From NCBI GenBank assembly GCA_929200455.1, contig CAKMZR010000088.1, positions 1 through 6,765 of the forward strand: DNA of 6,765 nucleotides. The letters run 5' to 3'. The stretch comes from an uncultured Alphaproteobacteria bacterium. Its GTDB lineage: Bacteria > Pseudomonadota > Alphaproteobacteria > CAKMZR01. Under the pieces are notes generated by a model. The model did no database searches and was not told the DNA's origin. It was given only the letters and a program-made list of their open reading frames with translations. A program made the translations under genes and the position numbers. This document shows positions 1-5,110 of this stretch, piece by piece (positions within the stretch are counted from its first letter, which is position 1; every line of letters starts with the position of its first letter).

Positions 1-358
1 GCTTGTGTATATAGTCGTCCGATCCCGCCTCCAAACCCATCACCTCATCTTCCGCACTGTCTAACGCCGTCATCAAAAGAACAGGAGCCCCCTCGCCCCT
101 CGCTCGCAACTCTCGGCAAATATCTCGACCGTCGCCGTCGGAAAAACTCACGTCCAACACATACGCATCATAACGATTAAGCTTCGCTATCCTCAACGCA
201 TTCGTCGCAGAAAGCGCTATGTCCACCTGATAACCGCTCTCCAAGAGTTGCTGCTGTAGACTCTCAAGCAAAACCCCATCGTCATCCACCAACAAAATCT
301 TGTAGCCATTGAATTTTACGTCTTCTTCTTCGTCTTTTACCATTTCTTCAGTATCCAT
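1..358 (-). CDS. Response regulator, receiver domain (partial, C-terminus outside window)
   Basis: This is the N-terminal 119 codons of a two-component response regulator, read from the reverse complement starting at the ATG at 358-356 and running off the left edge. The receiver signature is complete: the acidic pair D25-D26 in ILLVDDD, the phospho-acceptor D69 in YVLDVSFSDGDG, T97 in LLMTA, and K119 in GLEAGSDDYIHK. The spacings 26-69-97-119 match those of OmpR/PhoB-type receivers. An acidic stretch of about 16 residues (MDTEEMVKDEEEDVKF) precedes the first strand. A second ATG at codon 6 is possible, but AGGGAG (complement of 367-372) lies 8 bases before the first ATG and supports the longer form. 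The proline usually found in the D-x-x-x-P loop is replaced by S73. The output domain is not in the window, so an OmpR-type DNA-binding domain is only inferred. It is divergent from the lipoprotein gene. Confidence 0.93.
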   Translation of the reverse strand, partial: MDTEEMVKDEEEDVKFNGYKILLVDDDGVLLESLQQQLLESGYQVDIALSATNALRIAKLNRYDAYVLDVSFSDGDGRDICRELRARGEGAPVLLMTALDSAEDEVMGLEAGSDDYIHK

Positions 359-413
359 TACTATTACTCCCTGCTTGCCAAAATACATGCACCATTGTGC
401 CATAACTCTAAAA

Positions 414-442
414 AATATACAACGTCACGAAAATGATGCAAA
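414..442 (-). promoter_or_regulatory. Candidate sigma-70-type promoter for the response regulator
   Basis: On the minus strand, TTTGCA (complement of 437-442; 4 of 6 to TTGACA) and TATATT (complement of 414-419; 5 of 6 to TATAAT) are separated by 17 bases. Transcription would start near 407 and leave a leader of about 50 bases before the ATG at 358. One copy of the repeated word GTCACGAAAA lies inside the spacer. The region is AT-rich, so a chance match is possible. Confidence 0.35.
424..433. repeat. GTCACGAAAA repeat, copy 1 of 2
   Basis: GTCACGAAAA occurs here and again at 533-542 in the same orientation, 109 bases apart. The core GTCACG also appears inverted at 614-619 (as CGTGAC). All three lie in the divergent intergenic region, and the first falls in the spacer of the candidate regulator promoter. 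They could be sites for a transcription factor, possibly the adjacent regulator itself, but this is inference from position only. Confidence 0.3.
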
Positions 443-532
443 AAAAACCAACAAAACAATCCAAAGATCTTGATCTCATCAAAAAAAATATTACCAGTAA
501 TTAATAACATTTTCATCCCAAGATGCTCGCCA

Positions 533-542
533 GTCACGAAAA
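533..542. repeat. GTCACGAAAA repeat, copy 2 of 2
   Basis: This is the second exact copy of the ten-base word at 424-433. It lies roughly midway between the divergent genes and just upstream of the first inverted repeat at 551-570. Confidence 0.3.
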
Positions 543-550
543 ATATTCGC

Positions 551-570
551 TTCTTGTATCATCACAAGAA
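551..570. repeat. Perfect inverted repeat TTCTTGT-N6-ACAAGAA
   Basis: Two perfect 7-base arms are separated by 6 bases (ATCATC). The dyad has the size of a dimeric regulator operator and lies about 150 bases upstream of the lipoprotein start. No T-tract follows, so it does not look like a terminator. Its function is inferred from geometry and position only. Confidence 0.45.
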
Positions 571-582
571 AGTTAAATCAAC

Positions 583-597
583 TTAAAATTGAATTAA
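583..597. promoter_or_regulatory. TTAA-N7-TTAA, possible CtrA box
   Basis: TTAA at 583-586 and TTAA at 594-597 are separated by exactly 7 bases, which is the consensus of the alphaproteobacterial cell-cycle regulator CtrA. A third TTAA lies at 573-576, spaced by 6 rather than 7. The surrounding sequence is AT-rich, so the match could be by chance. If real, it would place the lipoprotein/UPF0262 unit or the regulator gene under cell-cycle control. Confidence 0.25.
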
Positions 598-634
598 GCC
601 AATCACAAAATAGCGTGACTCCCTTCACACAGAA

Positions 635-654
635 AGATAAAAACACTTTTATCT
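635..654. repeat. Perfect inverted repeat AGATAAAA-N4-TTTTATCT
   Basis: Two perfect 8-base arms flank the loop ACAC. It could form a short AT-rich hairpin or act as a protein-binding dyad. It lies 70-90 bases before the lipoprotein ATG, a position where it could overlap the promoter or the early leader. No T-run follows, so a terminator is unlikely. Confidence 0.45.
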
Positions 655-673
655 CTAGCATAACGCTCTCTTT

Positions 674-688
674 CTCTATAAGATAGAG
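674..688. repeat. Short inverted repeat CTCTAT-N3-ATAGAG overlapping a TATAAG hexamer
   Basis: The perfect 6-base arms surround AAG. The left arm and loop overlap TATAAG at 677-682, the best -10-like hexamer before the lipoprotein gene. Small dyads like this are common by chance. It is listed because it sits with two longer dyads in the same 140 bases. Confidence 0.25.
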
Positions 689-723
689 CCTCCCAACGTG
701 CATAGTAACAAGGACATCTCTCT

Positions 724-1341
724 ATGAAAAAATATACCCTTCTCTCCAAATTCATAGGAATACTCTTGCTCTCTCTCGCCCTCTCAAGTTGCTACCTCCC
801 GCACGACTTCAGTATCGATATCCGCATCACCCGCAACGGCGAATATGCTCTCCGCTATCAAGGCGAACTCATCGCCGTCAACCTACACAAAAAAATTCGA
901 GAACAACAACTCTCAGAAGATGAACTCCAAAAAGAAATCCAAGTCTATATACGCGACCTCAAACGAGACCCCGCTTTCTCAGAGATCGACTACGTCAATA
1001 ATGGCTTCTTCCGCGTAAAATACGTCTACGCCAGCACCATCCAAAGACAACCCTATTACAACTTCCTGCGAGGAAATAACAAAATCGTCACCCTCTCCTA
1101 CCACGAAGACAAACAACTCCTCTCCATCATTGGCGGGAAACTTCAAGGATCACAAAAAGACATCGCCATAAAAGAAAATATCAAGACCCAAGGGAAAATT
1201 CGTATCATCACAGACCTTCCCGTCCTCAAACATAACGCCAACCAAAAACTCGACACAAAAACACCAAGCTACATCTGGAATGTCTCTTCAATCTCAGAAC
1301 CTACACCTTCCATTCTCATCAATATGAAGGAAAAAACGTAA
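724..1341 (+). CDS. Predicted lipoprotein of unknown function
   Basis: This encodes a 205-residue protein with a clear lipoprotein signal: basic start MKK, hydrophobic segment at about residues 10-20, and lipobox LSSC with the acylated cysteine at C23. Y24 follows the cysteine, so by the Lol rule the mature protein would go to the outer membrane. The body (about 180 residues) has no further membrane segment. Its best-defined part is near the C-terminus: ITDLPVLKHNAN at about 162-173, then YIWNV at 183-187 and a PTPSILINM end. From memory, this resembles a family of conserved alphaproteobacterial hypothetical lipoproteins with a TDLPVLxHNA motif, and I cannot name a function. AAGGA at 710-714 lies 9 bases before the ATG. 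The stop codon directly abuts the ATG of the UPF0262 gene, so the two are almost certainly co-transcribed and may be translationally coupled. Confidence 0.85.
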   Translation: MKKYTLLSKFIGILLLSLALSSCYLPHDFSIDIRITRNGEYALRYQGELIAVNLHKKIREQQLSEDELQKEIQVYIRDLKRDPAFSEIDYVNNGFFRVKYVYASTIQRQPYYNFLRGNNKIVTLSYHEDKQLLSIIGGKLQGSQKDIAIKENIKTQGKIRIITDLPVLKHNANQKLDTKTPSYIWNVSSISEPTPSILINMKEKT

Positions 1342-1809
1342 ATGGATACCCACAGAATCGCTTCCATCAACCTCATGCATCAAGGGGTCGTGCGATTCAA
1401 TGCCGCCGTCGAAAAAGAAAAAAAAATGGCTCTTGAAGACCTCGTCCGTACAGGACGCTTTACGCCCCTCCACTCCGGGGACGGACCCTACGATGTCACC
1501 GTGTCCCTGGAAAATGCCGACAGAATGCTCCTAGAAGTCAAGAATATACAAGGCGAAACCTCCCGGCACAGTTTGGCTCTTTCTCCTTTGCGGAAACTCA
1601 TCAAAGACTATTTCGTCATGTGCGAAGCCCTCCAAGAATCTCTTGGCACCGCCACCACTGACAAAATCGAAGCCATCGATATGGCTCGCCGATCGCTCCA
1701 CGATGAAGCCGCTGAACTCATCATCTCTCAACTCAACGATTCCATCGAAACCTGCCTCGATACAAGCCGCAGACTCTTTACACTCGCCTGTGTACTCCAC
1801 TGCCGTTAA
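1342..1809 (+). CDS. UPF0262 family protein
   Basis: This encodes a 155-residue soluble protein recognised as UPF0262, a conserved family of unknown function that I know from Alphaproteobacteria. Hallmarks in order: a GPY motif at 48-50; SPLRKLIKDYFVMCEAL at 81-97, matching the family block around PFRRIIKDYFMICES; KIEAIDMARRSLHDEA at 108-123, matching IEAIDMGRRGLHNEG; and TSRRLFTLACVLH at 141-153, matching TARRLFTLICVLHWR. The length is normal and the protein looks intact. The start follows the lipoprotein stop without a gap (TAAATG), and AAGGA at 1327-1331 inside the upstream gene lies 10 bases before it. In many alphaproteobacteria the gene lies near hisD and a low-molecular-weight phosphatase gene; here it is paired with a lipoprotein gene instead. 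The last residue pair is CR where WR is common. The molecular role is unknown. Confidence 0.9.
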   Translation: MDTHRIASINLMHQGVVRFNAAVEKEKKMALEDLVRTGRFTPLHSGDGPYDVTVSLENADRMLLEVKNIQGETSRHSLALSPLRKLIKDYFVMCEALQESLGTATTDKIEAIDMARRSLHDEAAELIISQLNDSIETCLDTSRRLFTLACVLHCR

Positions 1810-1812
1810 AAC

Positions 1813-4152
1813 CTACAAACACGACAAAAAACGCGCAATAATAATCTTCTTGCCCACATCCGGGTTGTCAAACATAACCGTCACCACATCACGACTCACA
1901 CTCTCCACGACTCCCTCGCCGTAACGTTTGTGTGCACACCGCGAACCCTCGGAAAAACTCTCAGAAGCAGACGAAGATGTCCGCCGCGACTCGCCTCCCA
2001 AACCTTGAGAACCTGATGACAACGCCCCTCCCGAAAATCGACACACATCCTTAGGCAACTCAGATATGAAAGGAGACGGCATCACGCGATCCAAGGTCCC
2101 ATGGGAAAAACGTTCTCGCGCGTAACTCACACACACACGCTTTCTCGCACGCGTCAACGCCACATAGGCAAGGCGACGCTCCTCCTCCAAACCCCGCTCA
2201 GACTCTTCCAAAACCGCTCGACGATTCGGAAAACTATCCATCTCCCAACAGGGAAGATACACCGTGTCAAACTCAAGTCCCTTCGCACTGTGCATCGTCA
2301 TAATCGAGACCTTCTCCCTCTTACTGTCTGAAGCCTCTTCATTGTCCAAAACCAAAGAAATGTGATCCAGAAAACTGTCAAGACTCACAAAATCATGCAA
2401 TACCTCTTTGAGAGCCTGAATGTTTTCAAGACGTGTCTCCCCCGTCAACGGATCATTCTCATTCCGCACCATCTCTCGATAACCGCTCTCCCTGACAATA
2501 ATCTCCAACAACTCAGGAGGAGATACCTTGTCCCTATCCGCTCGCCACTTCCGAACTTGTCCCATAAAATCAACCACAGAAGGCTTCACAAGACTCTTCA
2601 CACTTTCCACCGGCTTCTCATTCTCCTCTGCCCGTCTAAAAAAGTCCGAAGAATCTTCAGGCAAAACTTCAGAAGATGGAGTCTCATGAATAGCCTCGAG
2701 CGTCTCCATAAATTTCTCCTGACGACTGTCCGCCACATCTTGTACCTTCTGCAAAGTCGCAGGACCAATCCCTCTCGAAGGCGTGTTCACAATACGCTCA
2801 AACGCCATCCTGTCATAAGGCTTCGCCACTAGCCTCAAGTACGCCACCAAATCTCGAATCTCAGAACGCTCGTAAAACTTCACATTCCCCACCACCCGGT
2901 AGGGAATATTCAAACGCGTAAGTGCCTCCTCAAAAGAACGAGTTTGATGTCCCGCCCGCACCAAAATCGCCTGCGTCACCCCCTCATCTTCACGCTCAAT
3001 CGCTTGGGCCACCATCATCGCCTCCTCACGACCATCCGTACACGCAACCACATCCAAAAATTCCCCATCATCACCCTCCGTCCACAGAGTCTTCTCGTAA
3101 CGCTCGCGGTTGAGCCGAATAAGCTCAGAAGCCGCACGCAAAATGATACCCGTCGAACGGTAGTTCTGCTCAAGACGAAGCACCTTCGCCTCCGCAAAAT
3201 CTTGACGAAACTTCAAAATATTATCAATCGTCGCCCCCCGCCAACCATAAATACTCTGATCCTCATCTCCCACACAAAATAAATTGCCATGATAGGTCGA
3301 AAGAGCCAGTATCCAAGCCCTTTGAGCCGGATTGCTGTCCTGATACTCGTCCACAGAAACAGAACGGAACTTCTCCGCATAAAAATCCAACACATCCTCA
3401 TGCTCGCGAAACAAACGAAGGCAATAAAGCAACAAATCTCCAAAATCCATCGCATCCGATTCAAGAAGTTGTCGCTGATAGGTCTCATAAAGACTAAGAG
3501 CCAAGTCATCAGAAAGATCTCCCTTGCTTTTCTTCCCCGGAGAATCCGAAAAACCTCCCCTTTGGTACTCCTCCAAAGCCTCCTCATAACCAAGACCTCG
3601 ATTCTTCCAACCCTCTATTCGCCATAGAACGCTCTTGGGCGAAACCTGCTTCACATCAATGTTAAGTCCTTTCATTATCGTCTTGATAAGACGCAAAGAA
3701 TCATCTTGCGAAAGTATAGTGAAATCACGGCTGAATCCCAATTTCTCTCCATGCACGCGCAAAATTCTCAACGACAAGGCATGAAAAGTCCCCATCCAAA
3801 TTCTCGACGCCTCCTCCGCCCCCACCATCTCCCCAACACGCTTCCTCATCTCGCCCGCCGCCTTGTTCGTAAACGTCACCGCCAAAATTCGAGACGCCCA
3901 CATACCATCTCCTATCAACAAAGCAAGACGCGTCGTCAATACCTTCGTCTTACCAGAACCCGCCCCCGCCAATACCAATATCGCTCCCTCTTTCTCGCAC
4001 ACCGCAGACCTTTGCACCTCGTTGAGACTGCCAACCATCTCTTCAAGGCGATCCTTCAGAGACAATACACCCCCACCCTCACCCTCATCCTCTCCCGCCA
4101 AAGAATCTCCTAGCCCTCCGTCGTCAAACAAGGGATCATAAGGAACCGTCAT
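1813..4152 (-). CDS. uvrD: DNA helicase II, UvrD/PcrA type
   Basis: This encodes a 779-residue SF1A 3'-5' helicase that unwinds DNA in nucleotide excision and mismatch repair. Motifs in order: Q motif LNEVQRSAV (43-51), Walker A AGAGSGKT (62-69), Ia AVTFTNKAAGEM (91-102), GTFHAL (121-126), DEYQD motif II (268-272), GDEDQSIYGWRGA motif III (295-307), LEQNYRST motif IV (327-334), TMHSAKGLEFDTVYLP motif V (619-634) and EEERRLAYVALTRAR motif VI (656-670). After a Ser/Gly-rich linker (about 709-737), a small C-terminal Tudor-like module, HKRYGEGVVESVSRDVVTVMF (741-761), matches the RNA polymerase-binding end of UvrD/PcrA and argues against Rep. The region at about 483-525 in domain 2 is acidic and variable. 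GGAGAGG lies 9 bases before the ATG, and the start gives a normal N-terminus. The gene ends 3 bases from UPF0262 (convergent) and is divergent from atpH. Confidence 0.96.
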   Translation of the reverse strand: MTVPYDPLFDDGGLGDSLAGEDEGEGGGVLSLKDRLEEMVGSLNEVQRSAVCEKEGAILVLAGAGSGKTKVLTTRLALLIGDGMWASRILAVTFTNKAAGEMRKRVGEMVGAEEASRIWMGTFHALSLRILRVHGEKLGFSRDFTILSQDDSLRLIKTIMKGLNIDVKQVSPKSVLWRIEGWKNRGLGYEEALEEYQRGGFSDSPGKKSKGDLSDDLALSLYETYQRQLLESDAMDFGDLLLYCLRLFREHEDVLDFYAEKFRSVSVDEYQDSNPAQRAWILALSTYHGNLFCVGDEDQSIYGWRGATIDNILKFRQDFAEAKVLRLEQNYRSTGIILRAASELIRLNRERYEKTLWTEGDDGEFLDVVACTDGREEAMMVAQAIEREDEGVTQAILVRAGHQTRSFEEALTRLNIPYRVVGNVKFYERSEIRDLVAYLRLVAKPYDRMAFERIVNTPSRGIGPATLQKVQDVADSRQEKFMETLEAIHETPSSEVLPEDSSDFFRRAEENEKPVESVKSLVKPSVVDFMGQVRKWRADRDKVSPPELLEIIVRESGYREMVRNENDPLTGETRLENIQALKEVLHDFVSLDSFLDHISLVLDNEEASDSKREKVSIMTMHSAKGLEFDTVYLPCWEMDSFPNRRAVLEESERGLEEERRLAYVALTRARKRVCVSYARERFSHGTLDRVMPSPFISELPKDVCRFSGGALSSGSQGLGGESRRTSSSASESFSEGSRCAHKRYGEGVVESVSRDVVTVMFDNPDVGKKIIIARFLSCL

Positions 4153-4252
4153 CTACAAAAACCTCTCCATATCCAAAAAATATCCAAAAAAAATACCCGC
4201 AAAAAGCATATCATGCTCCACCCAATATTCTCTCCCTTTTTTTGTCCTCCTC

Positions 4253-4280
4253 TTCTCAACCTCCCATCACAAAACATAAT
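4253..4280 (+). promoter_or_regulatory. Weak candidate promoter upstream of the structured RNA segment
   Basis: TTCTCA (4253-4258; 4 of 6 to TTGACA) and CATAAT (4275-4280; 5 of 6 to TATAAT) are spaced by 16 bases. Initiation would fall near 4287, about 14 bases before the first base of the predicted rod. The hexamers are weak, so this is tentative. Confidence 0.25.
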
Positions 4281-4300
4281 TTCTTTCTTGCTTTTCATTC

Positions 4301-4440
4301 GGCAACATGATAGCAAATCTCCGAAGGAGTGAGGACACCAAGGTGAAAAACAACTTGAACCATGATCTTACTTAGGGGCTCTTGATTAAGGGAGACAACT
4401 CGGGTTCTCAAGCCCTGTTGCCTCCTTATCGTCATGTTCC
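4301..4440 (+). ncRNA. Candidate structured small RNA, 6S-like architecture
   Basis: Hand folding gives one long interrupted hairpin. GG/CC and AACATGA (4304-4310) pair with TCATGTT (4432-4438). AAGGAG (4324-4329) pairs with CTCCTT (4422-4427). A large central bubble follows (4330-4353 against 4413-4421). Then CTTG-AACC (4354-4361) pairs with GGTT-CAAG (4403-4412) with a two-base bulge. Finally TCTT-CTTA (4366-4374) pairs with TAAG-GAGA (4387-4395), with one mismatch and one G-U pair, closing a 12-base loop GGGGCTCTTGAT. A rod of roughly 140-160 bases with a central bubble is the shape of 6S RNA, the RNA polymerase regulator. The GGGTTC-CAAG segment on the 3' side of the bubble also recalls 6S. 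I could not verify a family match. It could instead be a leader of the atp operon or an unknown RNA. The U-G pair slightly favours the plus strand. Confidence 0.42.
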
Positions 4441-4534
4441 TTTGAGCTCACAAACCAAGCAAAACTAAAGTATTCCTCTCCTCCCTCATAACCACAAAAC
4501 GTCATCTTCGTTAAACGTTCATAATCTCAAGAAA

Positions 4535-4546
4535 ATGGATATCCAT
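4535..4546. repeat. Palindrome ATGGATATCCAT overlapping the atpH start
   Basis: This is a perfect 12-base palindrome whose last two bases are the first two of the atpH ATG. Its own first three bases are an ATG that opens a five-codon reading frame (MDIHD) ending in TAA at 4550-4552, in another frame and overlapping the atpH start. No good Shine-Dalgarno sequence is visible before 4545; GGA at 4537-4539 is the best and lies inside the palindrome. The arrangement could limit or couple initiation of atpH, but this is inference. Confidence 0.5.
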
Positions 4547-5093
4547 GATTAATCCTGTCGCTTACCGCTACGCATCTGCCCTCTTCGGGATTGCCGTCGA
4601 AGAAAAAAGCGAGAACACCCTTCTCTCTCAGTTCTCCGAACTCATCGCTATGATGTCAACCCACAACAATCTTCAACAAGCCATAGATGCCCCCCTAGTC
4701 AAAATCAAAGAACAAGAAAACGCCCTCGGACTCATCGCAAAAAAAGCAAAATGGCATCAACACTTCGCCTCCATGCTCAAACTTATGGCTCAAAGAAGAA
4801 GACTCGCCATTCTCCCCGACGTCTATGATGCCTTCGTCGAACGCGTAAGAAACAAAAATAACGAAATCCACGCCCTCGTCACTTCCGCAAAACCACTCAG
4901 CGACTCCGACAAAAAAAAAATAGAACAGATCATAGCCAAACCAAAGAAAACCTCAAAAGTCGTTCTGGAAGAACACTTAAATGATAGCCTTTTGGGAGGC
5001 TTTATCATCGAGGTCGGGAGTACGCGTATCGACGCTTCCCTCGCCGGACGTATCCGACGCCTCGAACAAAACCTCAGAAAAACAAACCTCTAG
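4545..5093 (+). CDS. atpH: ATP synthase F1 subunit delta
   Basis: This encodes a 182-residue protein matching the delta (OSCP-type) subunit, which sits on top of the alpha3-beta3 head and anchors it to the b-subunit stator of the membrane-bound synthase. Visible family features: RYASALF at 8-14; the N-terminal helical domain to about residue 105 with RRRLAILPD at 84-92; SAKPLS at 114-119; and the C-terminal signature LLGGFIIEVGSTRIDASL at 149-166. Length is normal. The ATG at 4545 gives the expected short lead before RYA, although no strong ribosome binding site precedes it and an upstream ATG in another frame overlaps it. It is the first gene of an F1 cluster, followed by atpA after 17 bases. 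The b and c subunit genes are not immediately upstream, as is usual in Alphaproteobacteria. Confidence 0.95.
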   Translation: MINPVAYRYASALFGIAVEEKSENTLLSQFSELIAMMSTHNNLQQAIDAPLVKIKEQENALGLIAKKAKWHQHFASMLKLMAQRRRLAILPDVYDAFVERVRNKNNEIHALVTSAKPLSDSDKKKIEQIIAKPKKTSKVVLEEHLNDSLLGGFIIEVGSTRIDASLAGRIRRLEQNLRKTNL

Positions 5094-5110
5094 ACAGGAT
5101 CAAACGGAAA

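Larger units (their letters stand above)
359..723. other. AT-rich divergent intergenic region with inverted repeats
   Basis: This 365-base gap separates the response regulator (minus) from the lipoprotein gene (plus) and must hold the promoters of both. I see no convincing coding sequence. It contains a plausible promoter for the regulator, two copies of GTCACGAAAA, a TTAA-N7-TTAA site, and three perfect inverted repeats in the half nearer the lipoprotein gene. A TATAAG hexamer at 677-682 could be a -10 element for the lipoprotein gene, but no matching -35 is visible at the right distance. AAGGA at 710-714 is the ribosome binding site of that gene. Confidence 0.8.
4153..4544. other. Divergent intergenic region between uvrD and atpH
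   Basis: This is a 392-base gap with no convincing coding sequence. Next to uvrD there are clustered A-tracts, including an 11-base direct repeat ATATCCAAAAA starting at 4169 and 4180, and a small dyad AGCAT-ATC-ATGCT at 4205-4217. The section 4220-4300 is pyrimidine-rich. The section 4301-4440 is markedly richer in G and has a capacity for long-range base pairing, described as a candidate structured RNA. The last 100 bases hold TGAGCTCA (4443-4450), a CATAAT hexamer at 4520-4525 that could be a -10 for atpH, and a palindrome over the atpH start. I could not assign a uvrD promoter with confidence. Confidence 0.75.

Noticed and set aside
635..654. AT-rich inverted repeat as a terminator for an upstream gene
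   Set aside because: No gene reads into it from the left on the plus strand, and no T-run follows on either side; an operator or leader hairpin is more plausible.
1531..1800. Minus-strand open frame of 89 codons inside the UPF0262 gene
   Set aside because: It lies wholly within a recognised gene on the opposite strand and its translation resembles no family I know; it is a shadow frame.
2362..2832. Plus-strand open frame of 156 codons antisense to uvrD
   Set aside because: It overlaps conserved helicase domains, and the His/Arg/Leu-rich translation has no domain signal.
1813..4152. Helicase as Rep or RecB-type rather than UvrD
   Set aside because: The C-terminal Tudor-like HKRYGEGVV module and the motif set fit UvrD/PcrA, and there is no nuclease domain.
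4319..4329. Small hairpin CTCC-GAA-GGAG as an intrinsic terminator
   Set aside because: The stem is only 4 bases and no T-tract follows; it is more likely a competing fold within the larger structured segment.
4301..4440. The structured segment as SRP RNA, tmRNA or RNase P RNA
   Set aside because: The conserved GGAAGCAGC-type SRP loop, the tmRNA ends and the RNase P GAGGAAAGUCC-type block are all absent.
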